64,000 nt of DNA. It comes from Gyromitra esculenta. Taxonomy: Eukaryota > Ascomycota > Pezizomycetes > Pezizales > Discinaceae. Positions within the stretch are counted from its first letter, which is position 1. Every line of letters starts with the position of its first letter. The stretch is from contig JBCAML010000004.1 of the NCBI GenBank assembly GCA_038503075.1, positions 2,129,149-2,193,148 on the forward strand. Reading direction: 5' to 3'. The notes under the pieces were generated by a model. The model was given only the letters and a program-made list of their open reading frames with translations. It ran no database searches and had not been told where the DNA came from. This document shows, piece by piece, positions 35,251-52,600 of the stretch. Made by a program: the position numbers and the translations under genes.

Positions 35251-35982
35251 CTACCTCCTAAGCTTCCGCTCCGCCTCATAATACGCCTGCAGTGTCGCTA
35301 GATCATTCGGTCCCCCCCCAACCTCATTATTATACGGACTCCCAGTATTAAACGCCCTACCCCCCGCCATTAGCACAAGCCCCCTCCCTCCCCAGTCCCT
35401 AGAGAAAGAAAGAAAAAAAGAAAAAAACCTACTCAGGAAACCTTAAATTCAACGTCCTAGCCGGCCTCGAGTCTTGAAACAAGCTCCGGTCAGCACCCGC
35501 GCGCTCAACCATAGCCGTATGTCTCGCATTCCGCTCCTCCCACTGTTGCTGCAGATCGCCGTAGTAGCTGAGTGCGCGCGATAGCGGGTTGCCGTCCGGT
35601 CCGGAGATGGAGCGCTCGAGCTTGTAGAGTGCGAGACCGCCGACTACGGCTGCTATGGATATGTAGAAGCCTTTGCTGAAACCTGTTGGTGCTATTAGTA
35701 TCGAGTGCTAGGTATCATTATTTAATCTACCCTCCCTCCCTCCCTCCCTCCCCACTACTCCCTCCTTCTTCTCCTACCCCCCCCCCGAACTAGTAAATGG
35801 AATTGAGATGTACCTTCTTCTGGGTGAGCAGGCGGCGGGGTCATATGGATGATTCGCTCGCCCTCGTGTGTGTTTGGGAGCGGCGCTTTGCCATTTGCTG
35901 CGTCGGAGAGAGTTGCATTGGTGCGCCTGGCGAGCAGGGCTCGGGAGGAGCAGGCGAGTGTCCTGCTGCGGACGGCAAACAT
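35251..35982 (-). CDS. Mitochondrial complex I 17.8 kDa subunit
   Basis: This is an accessory subunit of NADH:ubiquinone oxidoreductase in the inner mitochondrial membrane, matching the Neurospora 17.8 kDa subunit type from memory. Exons are 35982-35814, 35682-35433 and 35356-35251, giving 174 aa. The N-terminus (MFAVRSRTLACSSRALLARR) is Arg/Ser/Ala-rich without acidic residues, as in a mitochondrial presequence. One membrane segment follows (FYISIAAVVGGLALYKL). A conserved soluble part then has WEERNARHTAMVE, DRSLFQ, LNLRFPE and AFNTGSPYNNEVGGG. The frame is open upstream of the chosen ATG, but only this start gives a proper presequence. The second intron has a long T-rich tract. The (CCCT)n tract near 35731-35752 lies inside the first intron. 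Confidence 0.88.
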
Positions 35983-36320
35983 TGTTGTGTATGAATTGCG
36001 ATTGAGTGGAGATAGTCTGGTTTTTGGTGGGGGGGTTATTATGTTGACTGAGTTTCGGGGTTCGTGATACCGCTTCTGCCAAGAGGTGGTGTGAAACGAA
36101 TGCCAAGAGGTGGGCTGTAGGACCCCTAACCCTTGGAACTGGATCGAGGCACGGAGCATCACTCGGATCGCTGATTCCCCACGCAGCTAAACGGATGTCC
36201 CTTTGTCGTAATTTAGCCTAAATCTAGAAAGTTTGACTTTAAACTATGGCTCAAGACAGCGTGCCTCCGCTAATCTACAAGAATACCAGATCCAGTCCTG
36301 GCAGTGGAAGCATCCCCGCC
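35983..36320. other. Intergenic, 338 bp
   Basis: It holds the promoter of the complex I subunit gene (minus strand) and the 3' end of the GH13 gene. A near copy of the dispersed terminus (gcatcactcggat) sits near 36158. Nothing else is seen. Confidence 0.4.
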
Positions 36321-39731
<3,411 letters not shown>

Positions 39732-42700
39732 TCAGTACTCAACTCCTACCAGAGGTCGAGAAAGGGTTGGATGACTCACCCTTCCTCCCCTTCTCCCTCC
39801 ACCGACACCTCCCTGTTGTTGTTGCTGTTGTTGCTGTTGTTGCTGCTGTTGCTGCTGTTGCTGCTGCTGCTGAGTGAAGACAGGAATACCATTCATTGCT
39901 CCGTAAGGATAGCCCGCCATGAGTTGCTGTGCCACGAGCGGATTCAACCCTCCAGGGCCCATTCCCATCCCACCAAGCATCTGGCTTCCAGCCATTTGCT
40001 GCTGCTGCGGGATAGGAGATCCACCCGGATGTCCCCCACGAAATTGGTCTTGAGGACCGGATGCACCACTGTAGTTGCCCATCGGAGGTGCCATACTATA
40101 GAACCCAGCACCAGGACGACCCATTGATTGCTGCAACAGAGCTTGATATTGCAAAGGAACATTACCCATTCCAGGGGGGGCCCCTGGTCCATAAAGCTGA
40201 GCAGCATTAAGGTTAAACTGCTCAAAGGCTCTCAAGGTTGCTAGATCAATGCCACCGTTCTGAGATAACTGTGCTGCGGTAGGATCAAAAGTTGGGGGAG
40301 CAACTGGATAGTATCCCGAAGCGGAAGCATCCCGACTATTGTTGTGATGACCATTCTGATTGTTGTTCGCAGGGGCATTATGGTGAGTCCTATTACGGTC
40401 GCTACTAGCATTTGAGTTGCCATTAACTTCCCTAGGATGATCTTTTGGTCCGTTATTGTTGTTGTTACTGTTATTGCTGGTATTATTGTTATTACTTGAA
40501 ACACCGTTACGGGTAGACAAGCCAACTTCGTCCATCAGCCTCTTGTATCCCTGCGAAGGAGTTGCCTTCAGCTTGAGTAGGACGTTCCGGACGTTCTGCA
40601 CAACCTCGCTCCGCATCGTCTCCTCGAAAAACGGTGTGGTGAGGACCTTAAAAATCAGAGTTGCTCCACAAGAGTGATCGCTCAAAATATCCTCCAATAC
40701 TTTGTCTCCTTGTGAGAAGAAAAGTGCTTTGAGGATAGTATCGCGCGCCTCAGGTTCGTTCCTCTGGTTGATAACTTTCAAAACAGTCAAGTAGGCGACC
40801 TTGTGAGTGCAAAGATGAACCAAGTGGGGAACTAATCGTGGAGCAAGTACAGTTCGTCGACGTGGGAACGTGCAGGTATCCAAGAACCAAGTCAACAGTA
40901 GTGCACCATTGGCATTGGTAGCCAGTTGTACACTGTGCAGGGCGATAGCAGCTGCTAGCATTCTTTGCTGATCTTTGCTAGCATGGTGGCTCTCTAGACA
41001 TGCCCTCATGGCTCTTGCACCAAATCTTCCCTGTGCAATCTCCCACATTCGACCCAACATGGTCTCGAATATGAAATCATTCCAAGGAGCTCCAAATCGC
41101 AAACAACACTGAAGCACATAGTTTCCGTACTGATCAAGGAAGAGCGCAACGGTGTATGGGCGAAGACAATCACAAATTTTGTTCATCTGCGCGGGTGTTT
41201 TAGCGACATCAATGATCTTCTGGCCAGCCCAGGTACCATTCTTATCTATAATAGTTATTAGTAACTACCATACAAATCTTTTAGGGTGATTACTTACGAA
41301 TACCAATCTCGGCTAAATGAGGACCAATCTCAACAAGCATGGTCTCCTTGATCTCCTCGGAACAATACTCGAACAACTTCTGGACCACGGTATTTCCAAG
41401 GTAATCTATAATTTATAAGCTTGCGGAACAGAGAAAGTACAGATGCGATTAACTCACCACTTGAAAGTTCTGCAATCTCAGGTAGCATGTTTAGAGCCAT
41501 CTCTTCAATCTCCGAACCCGAGCAATTGCCGTTATCGATCCGTTTCCTAATCTCTCTCAACTTTGGTGCATCGTGAACCCGGTTGTGGCTAGGTTCAGGA
41601 ATAGATGGAATTTCAGCCTCAAATGAGTCATATTGAATGGCAAAATCGATATTCTTCGCCATGCGGGGAATTTCAGTTTTCTCAGCCCCAAATTCAATAA
41701 CAATTTTGAGGATGTCATCTTTCATATCGGCCAATTCAGGAACCCCAGGCACTTCAGTGCTATCATGTCCCCCCTCCCTACCATTTGGGCCGGCGGTTGG
41801 GTTGGTGCTGTCACGCCCCAATGCGAAACCATTCTCAGCTCCGATGGTGTTAGGAGTAGATGCTTTCTGGTGGGGATCCGGGCTTGGCGAACCATAAGCT
41901 CCTCCGTTAGGGGTAGGAGTCCCATTACTTCCAGCCGACGATGGCTTAGCGAACCCGATTCTCACAGGCCCTGCACCCGGGAAAATCTCTTTTCCATTAA
42001 GCTGGTTGCGAGCCTGGATCGCTGATTCCATGCGTTCAAAATTGATGAAGCCGCAATTCTTGTGGGTCAAAACACGGGCTGATTCAACATGACCGAATGT
42101 GCGGAAGATATGGTCAAGGGAGGTTGTAGTAGTTGAAGCAGGGATGTTCCCAAGCCACAGAGACCGAGTTGGACCTTCCAAAGAAGATTCTTCAATGGAA
42201 GCTAACCCTCCTTCTCCGCTAGATGGCCTGGGATGTAATGTACCAAGTTTCAAAGTATCTGACCCACTTCCCAAATCAAAGTAATCACCCCTCATATCGG
42301 AGGCGCTAGTCATAGAGTCAAGTCGAGAAGGTGTGGCCAGATAGCTCTTCAGGCGATTCACAGGTGGAGAGTCCAAAACACCAGCCGTCCTAGCTCTTGG
42401 CCGACTTGGTGAGGCATTATTAGCGTATGCGTGAACAGCCAAAGCATGAGCTGTGGCTTGCGCTTGGGCAGCCTGTAATGCAGTCAGGGAGTTCGGTGTC
42501 ACGGAACCGCTGTGCTGAGTCGAGTAAAGATGGCGAGCTTCCTCCTCTTCCTCCTCGTCCTCTTCTTCTGCGTACTTCTCCTTAGCATTGACTGAGTAAG
42601 AGCGGATACGGTTGATATTTCTCTGCACGGAACTAAGATCGGAAACAAAGGGTTGCAGAGCAGCTGCACGTTGGCCTTCAATCAGTGGATCCAAAGTCAT

Positions 42701-43570
42701 TGGTTTCGCCAAGGTTGCTCTTGAGGTCTGAGGAGTATCCACAAGCCCAAGGTAATCCAGTGTTTTAGGTGCCATATGAGTAGTCTCGTCATCTCGAGAA
42801 AATGAGGACTGTGCCGGGGAGGAAGGGAGACCGCCGTTGCCGGGGCGGGACTGTGACCATGAGCTGGAAAAGATTGAAGGTCCAAAAGCGCTAACATAAT
42901 TGGTGCGTTGAGGTAGATTCAAGGACCCAGATCTCAACCTTGAAGCTACGGAAAAGCTTGACATATTCGCTGATACTGGGGGTGAATCCACAAGGTCAAG
43001 GTTTGAAGGTGAGGTAGATTTGAATGGGCTTGGAACTGGGGAGGGACGGCTGGTTTGTGGGATAATATTGGAGAGAGCTGGTGGTGCATTGTTAAGGCCA
43101 CCGGGGGAAAATCTAGAAGGAACGGTTCCAGCACGGGCGCGTCGATACACCGGAGACGAATAATCTGTTGAAAGAGGTGTACTATCAGCAAAGCTGTTGG
43201 TTGACTGCGCCTCTGGTACAATGTTCTCACGGTCCCTTAAGGACGACGACGGACTTGATGACATCGGTCCCCAAAGACCCGGAGGGTGTGGAGGACCCAC
43301 GCCTTCCTCGGCTTGGATCTCGCGTGCCCGTTTCGTGAACAGTCTGCTGCCGGAAGACGCATCGTAATTGGGAGAACCTGCCCCCATTCTTACGTTATTT
43401 GTCGAATTTCCAGCACTCATGCTTCCGTTAGCGTATCCAGGACGCAGCGAATTGGAACCCGGATCGGTAGGAGAATTATTCGCTGTGTTACCGCCGGTGG
43501 ACGAACCGGAACCGTGCTGAGTGGCGAGCGCTTGCAGATGGCTCAAATTGAGGTCAGAATTGGATGACAT
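39732..43570 (-). CDS. RRM plus Pumilio-repeat RNA-binding protein (JSN1/PUF1-like)
   Basis: Jsn1/Puf1-type proteins bind 3' UTRs of mRNAs, many for mitochondrial or membrane proteins, and tune their stability and location (family knowledge). Exons are 43570-41458, 41405-41298 and 41245-39732, giving 1244 aa. The long N-terminus is Ser/Pro/Asn-rich and disordered. An RRM follows at about 470-545, with RNP2-like LWLGNIPAS and RNP1-like NCGFINFERM. The Pumilio homology domain (about 610-1010) starts MKDDILKIVIEFGAEKTEIP and contains YLGNTVVQKLFEYC, HKNGTWAGQKIIDVAK, DQYGNYVLQCCL, GRFGARAMRACLE and SCGATLIFKVL. The C-terminus is Asn-rich, then Gly/Met/Pro-rich, with a poly-Gln run encoded at 39820-39877. 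The second exon is needed to complete a PUF repeat. The ATG at 43570 is the first in frame. Confidence 0.92.
39820..39877 (-). repeat. CAA/CAG microsatellite coding poly-Gln
   Basis: On the minus strand mixed CAG and CAA codons give about 20 glutamines near the C-terminus of the Pumilio-type protein. Mixed codons limit but do not prevent length changes. The tract is prion-like in composition. Confidence 0.85.
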
Positions 43571-44365
43571 TAGGAATTACACCTATGGATAGATTTGTCA
43601 GTCTTAAAAGCAAGCTCGATGAAGTCACCGGAAGGGAAATCCACAAACCAGTGATGTGGGCCCGCCAATTGGAGAGGCTTGCTCTAAGCAAATGTATCTA
43701 TTTCGACTTCTCGAGTACCGAGGTCTGTAGCGGTCCAGGATTGAAGGGGCCAAAGGAAATTAAGCCCGGTGATCCGATTACGATGAGTGACCAGGAGGTT
43801 TAGAAATTTGAAGTTCCTCGATGTCCTCTCTCAATTTAAGATTATTCCTCTATGTAGCGCAGCTGTGTGCTCGTCAGATTAGAGCGGTCGAGATTAAAAT
43901 GGGATATCTGTTTTTTTTTTTTCGTCCTCAAAATATGTGTACTAGGGAAAGTACTGGGGCCAGATGAAAACGTGGTCAGCTAAAACGGCTGTCGACAGGA
44001 GCGGAGTCGTTATAAATAAAGCAGAAGAAAAAAAGGGCCAAGGAAAGAGGGAGGCTCTGCACACTAAAACTTCATGTTGGACTGTCTACTCACATTTCCG
44101 TTACAACACAAGACGTGTTCCAAAAAAAGACTGATTTTTCGCCAGTAAAAAATAGGGATCGTGAAAGTACGAAGGGACCGTGTATGCGTTATCGCTGACT
44201 ATACAAAGTCGCTTCAGATTAAAAGGGGGGAGGGGGTAGCGAGCCAAAGTAGAAAGAAAAGCCTGACAGCGTTTTATGTAAGGAGTAGACTACTGCGGTC
44301 GAAGCAAGCCTTGACGAGGCGGGGGGGGAGAATTGAGGGGCGGAGGGCGGCGGGCGGATTAGAGG

Positions 44366-44412
44366 CGGAGGTGGAGGAGGAGGAGGAGGAGGAGGAGGAG
44401 GAGGAGAGGAAG
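44366..44412 (+). repeat. (GGA)n purine microsatellite
   Basis: A run of gga units (about 15) sits in a longer purine-rich stretch (44300-44510). It yields poly-Glu and poly-Pro open frames on the two strands, which are compositional artefacts. Confidence 0.8.
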
Positions 44413-47400
44413 GAGACGGAGGAGAAGAAAAGAAAGTGTCAGGCACGCAGCGAAGAAAAGGGAGGTCAAGGGGTGCCGAGAGAGCGAAGGGTCCAGGGAG
44501 GAGAGCGGAGTCCAGTGTGGTAGACTGGCATAGCAGCAGCACGAATATCTAGTCCCTACTAAGTACAGTGTATAATACGTCCTGGAGAATCACAGGCAAT
44601 TCAGCTACATGTAGGTATTCTACTTGTACTCTACACGTACATGTACCTACGCCCAGTCGCTTGAACAGCCATCCAGCTACTCGTGATTCGTGAGCTGATA
44701 CAATCATTCGGCAGAATCAGTCCCCATCAGTTAGAGCCTTACGAGCTGTGTACCCGGATACCCTGTGATACCTGCCGGTACCTACTCTAGAGCAGACCTG
44801 AACCTTGTAGTCAAATGAACCCCAAGTACTTTCACATCACGTCTCGGCTGTGGGGAGTATCGGATTCTTCAGGAGTCTGGCCGGCAAGCAAGGGGTAGGC
44901 CACACCCCCCATTATGACTTTGGTCTCATGGCCAGTTCTCTACAGTTGAAAGTTGTTGCAACATCGTTGGATGAAATAAAAACCACAGGTACGGTTTAGA
45001 TCCTAACCAATGCATTCCTTGGGCATATCCCGACATCTGATTGAACAACAGATTTGGTTCTCGATGGATTTGTGGGGATCGCAGTCTAATGGTCCAGTGA
45101 TGGGCTAGCTAGCCTTGTGAACGCATCGCTTTGCACTTTGCAGATAGATTGCAACAGCACGTACGCGTACATACGCACTTGGAATGTAATGTTACTAATT
45201 GGGCCTACCAGTTCGATTCAATTCGCTAGGACGAGACTGTAAGAGATTTAGGTGGATAGCTTTTGGTATCCTCGACTGGGAGCAATCTCTCCAATCCCGA
45301 AATTCAGGCCGGGAGTTTGAAAACCCTTCGGTTCCCGGCTTCTAAATGCAACGGGGCAGCCCCTTCAACAAAGATTTTAATCCTTGAACCATCCATCGAT
45401 GATCATCGTGAGGTGGAAGATGCTTGAGCTGGGCATCTTTACCCGCACACCCGAACATTCATGAAACACGACTCCCGATAGCTAAAGTCCAACAACCTCC
45501 CCCTTTTTTATTTTTCTCAGCGCCTTCTGGAACAGTTTCCGGTCAATTATATTTCATATTATACCCTAGCTGGCCAAGTTGCTTATTCGTGTATTTTCTT
45601 GGGAAAACGCTGTTTACGTTAGCACAAATAGCAAACCTTGTCACAGGGTGTTCTAGAAGTACCTCGCTGGGCATGCATAGTATTTCGCTTGCTTCTCGGC
45701 TCCCGAGTTCCTTTTACATCTTCACCGGACTCATCAAATGTAGCAGGAGGTTCGAAGCACTCGATTGCTTGGATGTGGAATTATGCACATATGCACTGAT
45801 GTTCGAATTGGCGAACAGACAGTTCTTGGGCCTGTGGGGAAAGGGAATGGCTCGATCACCAATTGCGCCACAATACAGAAATAGAACTAAACATCGCACA
45901 ACGGCTTTCCAAGGATACCGATGTAGAAACGGCTTAGCATTACCCGGCCTTTTTAGAGACGACGATTACCAGATTGCCGTTGCTTATAATAGCCTCTTCA
46001 ACCAATCGCAATACTCGATTAAACTCAAAACTTACCAGTATCTAAACGATATTGGCACAAGCGGTACACTGCCGTTCTTAATATTTCGATGTTCACTTAT
46101 GCTGAAGTTGAAACCAGTGGTGGAAACGACGTCGTGATCGCGCCTATTGTGTGTGTCAAAGCAGTGTAATCGGTTATATCAAGGTTATGCGCGTGACAGA
46201 ATCATTATCTCAAGCTACAGTTGGATATTTTTCTTATTTTTCCGGAATTGCGCGTGAAGCCGTGGACTTTACTAGTACGTGCTACTAGGCTGTGCACCGC
46301 GGGGGCGACTTGGGGATCTAACAAGTATACATGTATGTTCCAGGGGCACAAATGTGCATTTTCTGAAACGACGATAAACTATCATCGATAGGTCTTTATC
46401 AGTTCACACTACACACACCCCAAAATCGCAGCCCCCATAACATACCAGTCATTTTTTTTCTCTTAGGTTCTATTGTAAGAGTAAACAAATCACATACGAG
46501 AACCCGCAGAACATCAGTGCTAAGCCTTTCGGATTCAAGAGTAGCGTTGCATCCCTTCTCTCATGCTCTGCCGTCAGATCCAAAACTGGATACGGTAAAC
46601 CTTATGTTTGTTTTGATAGACCAATGAAACTACATTCCGCCGCGCGCGCACAAGGAATATGAATATCTTGTTGTCAAGCATATGGATTGAGACATTGAAA
46701 ATCAAAGAAAGTGATATATTTAGTTTTTATAGCCATGATAGGATTGTTTAGACAAGGCGATATGACAAGATCCAATGCAGGTTACGGTAAGTATTACAAA
46801 CTCCACTCATCAAAGGCTGATACCCCTATATCGCAGTACACCGAAACTTTTCTGACAATCCAAGTATTTAGGCGAAGCAATATCCCTAATATAATTGGGG
46901 CCGGTAGAAAACATCGGAAAATCACCATCTGCGTATTACTTTGCTTCGCAAACATTCTACTGTGTCTATGCACTGCAAATATGCATATGGCGAGGGTTCA
47001 AACCAGCTCCTTTAGAAGTTTCTATTTCCAGGATCAGCATGGTCGATTCTGAGAATATCCAACTCTATTATATTACCAACTGACTACCTTCATCAGCCAC
47101 GAAGCAATTGCATAATATAACATAGCCATATGCATCCCAGCCTGCATTTTAACTAAAACAGCAGAAGATCCAAGATACTCAACGATATATGACCTCCGTA
47201 TATCCAAATGATTCAAGTAAGCATCTTGTCAAGGTATACTTTCTCATTGCCCGTCATGTTATTAACCTGCTGTTTTTATGCTTAACTTACAGCCCCATAA
47301 AATGTGGCGCGGTCTATAATACCCCATATATATCTATAGGGTCCGTACAATATCGTCAGGGAACCAGGCATGACAGATCACCACCATGCTTTGCCTTTTT

Positions 47401-49041
47401 CCACTCTTTGTTCCATTGTTCTACCATAGTACTTGGTCAGGGATTTTGGCCCAGGCAAATATTCTCCGGAAATAAATTTGCTCCTTCAACCATAATTAAC
47501 CCCCTTACCCCCTGGAACAAAAGTTCAAACTACATGCTCAGGTTTAGGCCTCTAATCAAAAATAGAAAAAGCTAATATTCAGTAATATAGACATGGGGCT
47601 TCCCCAGCTTTGATCACAATGCAGTTTACAGCAATCTAAGTTTATGACCTAAACGCAGAGTACGTCAGCCTTAATCTAGACATATTGCCAATACTCTACG
47701 ATAAAACCTCGCTCCACATTAACCACTACAATATAGGGTCACCTACAAATTCATTAGGCCGTAGTTCCAAGCTCAATCTGCAATAACTTTATCGATCGGA
47801 TAACGATAAAACAAAGAATCTCCCGGCTGCCCGATCCGTTCAGCCACAATCCCTGCTCCCACAATATTCTACTGCTCTACACATCGGCCGTGCGCAGGCT
47901 TAAAAGGACTGCTATGCCTCCACTCCTACCCTGCCACCACTGTTTGATATAGGCTCTTACAACTTATCGCTAATATTCTAAAATATCTCGCAGTTTAGCT
48001 GTATAAGAATGGGACGATATAGCCCAATCACGTTTTAAACTTATTACCAAGAGAAGAAAAAATCTCCGGGGACCCTAAGGCTGTCACTTGGGGGATCGAA
48101 TTGCTGGGAGTTCGGAATTATGTTGCATAAATATCCAGGCAGGTTTTCAAGGTCCATTCATATCATGCTCTCTGAGAACCGGAAGGTTGAGTATTCAACT
48201 CAGTAACTCGAGTACTCTATCCTTGATATCCAAGGATCCCTGGGGTTGTATTCCAGTAGCACAACCATCCATAATCGACATAGTAGTTGAATACTGTTAT
48301 CATGGATTACTCCCCTACGCGTGTCAGCGTATATATTTTTAATATTTTACGCCTAAAGTCACATGTACCACCCCATTCCAGATCCGAGTACGTCGACGTC
48401 GTATATAACGGCAGACAATCACGCGATGAGCATTACCGCAAGCAGTTCTTTGCAAAACACCATGTATTTGCAGAGTTTAGGAAACCTTTTCCCCTCTTCT
48501 GAGGTATAAGATTTGCTCGTTTCTCTAATGGTCAATTGGGTCTGTCTCATATCATGACCAAATACGATCCACTAAATGCAGAAAATAGGGAGTTTTGGGT
48601 TGAGGAGTTACTTAAATATTAAATATCTGACTGGTTAGACCAACACAAGACTCACAAAAGGAGGACACATGAGGGTCTCGCACTACCCAAGTTAAGATCA
48701 CCTGAGTCAAAACTGGCGAAATTTAAAGCTTGAGAAATACTTTTTATGCTATCTCTGAAGATTTCATTCCCTCTCAATTATTCAGCTGTTATGGTTCCCA
48801 CCATCAAACACAAAATCCTTGATCACGAAAGTTCGGTACCGGTCGGAAAGCTAAAAACTCCTCCTTCTTCTTAGTTGGCTGACTGGTTAATCTTTAGAAT
48901 ACATGGTCAGAAGATTTCATAATACAAAGTCTTATCCTCATCAAAAGGCCTGATTTCTAGATCGAGAGACAATTCTAATAGCCTCTAATATCCCTATTTT
49001 CAGAACTAATAGTTGGTGGGGTTATGTGTGACGTTTTGAAT

Positions 49042-49697
49042 TATCCCCTAGACGGTCAGCCGCTACCAACCCAAATATGGGTCGGTTTTCTAACCCCCAC
49101 TACCAGCCCAGATAACACTCAAAAAATCTGATTAATTTAGCCATATATCCAGATCTCCTGTAGAGAAAATTCACCTCACTAAAACTACTATAAATCATTA
49201 TCTAAACACAGGGTGTTAGATATTCCGAGGTCTTGGCGCTTTTTAAAAAGTTCACAACTTTCTACAGTCCCACCAAAAAACCCCATACAACAATAAAAAT
49301 CAGAAGATGAGTAAATTTTGTTCCTTGTTATCCGGGCTGTATATTTGATGTGAATGCATGTTATTGCAAGTAACTGCACTATCTCTATAGGGTAGGGAAT
49401 GCGATTTTAGAGGTTGCAAACACACTGTTTTCTAGGGCTTGGTGGACTCCTGGCAGCCCTTTACAATGCAGATTCTACCCAGTCACAACTAAAGTACTCT
49501 TATTAGGATTAATCCAGAAATTCAAATCCTTGCTCTAAATTTCCGTCCTAAAAATAAAAAAATTATGTGGATGCTCAAATTCCAATTGGTATGCCTCTGA
49601 TAGGGCATCATTATGGTGGTTCGGTTTATATGTTAAGGGAACCGGTCGGGGTTGCAAAAACAGACCCATATGTGGGTCGGTGACCGTCCAGGGGATA
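49042..49697. mobile_element. Inverted-repeat element, about 655 bp
   Basis: The left arm (49042-49098, tatcccctagacggtcagcc onward) is the inverse of the right arm (49649-49697, ending gaccgtccaggggata). Both include a gggtcgg/ccgaccc core. The arms are about 50 bp with several mismatches and one small gap. No transposase frame lies between them. The termini read tatcccc, so a TA duplication is possible. Confidence 0.55.
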
Positions 49698-52600
49698 CCT
49701 ATACGCGGAGCAATCCGTGTGTCATCTTCCATATCAATAACCACTTTGATAAGCTATCAAAGTATTCACTATAATTCTGTAATATATGTATTTTGTTCGC
49801 TGGAGTTGATCACGAGCGTTTACTACCAAGGTCGAAGCCAAGCGGTTAGCGAACTATCGAGTGATTATTCATGGCGCAATAAGATAAGCGATGAAACCAC
49901 ACAGCATCCAAGCCCAATTGCTATGGCACCCACACCAATTTTGCAAAAATTTGAGCCCATGCTCAGCAGCATAGCAATATTCGACACACGACGTGAAAAC
50001 TGAGCTCAAAAGCTACTTCACAATGCGTCTAGCTAGAACAGAATCTTGATCTTGGGGGGACAGCTGGACACGCTCTTACAGCCTGGCAAATGTTGAAGCT
50101 ATTGATATCGCGCCTTAATAAGCACTCAGGGCTCCGCCCCTGCAGATCTTTGATAGCCAGACGGGCCTTAGGGGACCCGGATTTTGGGAGCATTTTATTG
50201 GTCGAGCTCCTGTATATATACTGCCTGCTTTGTTTGTATCTCGTTCGGCATCCTAAGCTCAAATAATACTCGATCGTGGTCCAAAACTCCAACAGCAAAC
50301 CATATGATGGCTTTGACGTCGTAGGAGCTCCTACCTAAAAAAGAATAGAAAACCATGTGCTCCTTCGCGAACGAGTGATATACGATGGTTAAAATACAGA
50401 CCATCAATCATATGGGTATATATTTACATCCCAACCAATTAAATACTCTACCCCTTTCGAAATACGCCTAGAACTAAGACCCTTGCATTAATTGCGCATC
50501 CCTAAAAATAAAATACCCCATCTGTATGGTTGAGAATCCTACCGTTTAGCTATTCATGTAGACCAGTTTATAACCACATCCTAGCCCCAAGTCGTATTTT
50601 AAATCATTACCATCCGCCCTGCGCAGTGCAGCCTTAATCTTTTTCTATATTCACTACTTTATATCCCATGCGAGCTCGAGCGTTTGTGGGTTCAGCTCTG
50701 TTACCTGTCAATGCACATAACGTCCCAGATCTAAAAACCATCATGCGATCGGAACGATATAGACCGAGGAACCGATCGTGGGATAACTCTGGGGTTATGG
50801 TGCCTGGGCCCCGTATGTACTCCACATTAGACGGAGGGTCCGATAAAGTGGAGCGATATCGATGAAGGAAGATAAGATAGGATGGTTTAGTGGGGAAGTT
50901 TAGTGTCGTGTATGGGATGCAGGTACTGATGAGCAACGGGGGATGAGATATAATCATGTGATATCACTCGGAAACGAATAAGGCGATCGTTACCGCTTTA
51001 GGCGGGCTGGGTAGGGAGGAGCGTTTTGCCTTTATCAGGATGGGAGGAGTGGGTAAAATAGATACATGTAGTCATGATGTCACCACGTACCATTTGCGTA
51101 GGTACCTTTTACGTTTGATACAGGCTGAATAAAACGCTGGGTGGTGTTAATGGTGGATGCTGAATTCCACATGTATCTTGCCACCCTTCACCCCTCCTCC
51201 CACCCCCCCCTCTCCCCCGCATCCTATATATCCTTTCGAGAACTTTCACGAGCTCAAGCTGTAGCTGAATAATCCTCCGAAATCTAAAGAAAGGTTTTGA
51301 TTTCTAACACCCAGCTCCGAGATTATTAAATATATAGATGTTGAACGACATCAGTCCACGATGAGGCCAATATCTTTGATAAGGTGCTTACTGAAACATC
51401 TTGCCGAGCGAAATACGATATGCAGTCATGGTGGACTGTGCTCGTATGACACCACGACCACCGATACCTTGTGGCAGCATTTGCTTACAGGTCTCGCATT
51501 AGTCCGTACGTAAGTACGTAATTACAGACTTGCAGAAATTCTCAAGAACTTGGACGGAGTTTCCATCAAATACCAACAGGAAAAAAAAAACACCCATATC
51601 TCGACCAGGGAAGGGGATGGAAGAGAGAGAGAAAAAACGCGTGCATAACGCCGTATGCCTGAGTAATACCTGATTTTGTTTTATTTTCCTTTCCCTTGTC
51701 TCGTCCAATTAATTACAAGTTTCCTCCGAGGCTGCTGCTTTTTTATCCCGTCCCGGCTTACACTCCGGAATAATTTTTTGTACCTTAACCAAAGGAATCT
51801 GTTCAATAACGCGTATCACAAAAATAATATCACCGTCGATTCGGGAGATGAATCATGAAGTTTTTTCTCCTCGCCTACGCGTAAGGCTGACTGCCCGATA
51901 GGGTTGGTACAAGCGATATCGGCGCAGGGTGAGTAAGTTAATTATATATTGTACATAGCAGCACCGCCGTATGTATGTACATGTACCCATACTCTCGCTA
52001 CAATACCCGGTCATAATATACGACGAAGGGACAATGGCGATCGGGTCTGCAAGAGGCGCTGTGATTGCAATACTTTATTTCTGCTTTTTTTTTCTTCTAG
52101 GTTTGTTTTTTTCCCTTTGTTTTTCCCACCTTCCCTTGCCTGCAGTGTGTGATTCTGTGTGAAATTGCGCCTTCAGTTTTTACAGAGGCACAGTAGGTAC
52201 CTGTATGTAGAGTAGGTATCGGATTACGGTCCGATAGGAAGGGATACGTTTGAATCCAGGCCATGGAGATCGGTTAGCGAGCATAGAGGTACTCCTGGTA
52301 ATAGTTTGAATGTGACGACGGGGGTTCAGATGGCACAGAGAAAACAGTATGGAAGAAACATACTCGGAAGATTTTTAGTCACGACGAAAGGAGTTCTCCG
52401 GGAATTCTATATCTCCAGATTAAGGCCCCAGAGCAAGATATTAACCGCTTCGGTATCTTGGCGATACGCCCTTTGTTCCGGCTCTAGGGAGGCGTCGGGG
52501 AGTCCCCTGGCCCTGTGATTTCGGGTGAATGTCTCTGCTCCTCTCCCTCTCACTCGGGCCGAGAGATAAGGCAGCTACGCACTCACCGCGCATCACTCGC

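Noticed and set aside
43564..43803. 79-codon plus-strand frame overlapping the start of the Pumilio-type gene
   Set aside because: It overlaps the opposite strand's start and probable leader and shows no family signature.
44161..44542. Poly-Glu (+) and poly-Pro (-) open frames
   Set aside because: Both arise from the (GGA)n purine tract and disappear outside it.
45424..46137. 237-codon open frame (+) in the gene desert
   Set aside because: No recognisable motif, compositional irregularity, no intron signals and no neighbouring support; probably chance.
46711..47083. Two overlapping plus-strand frames
   Set aside because: They overlap each other in different frames, are AT-rich and have no motif.
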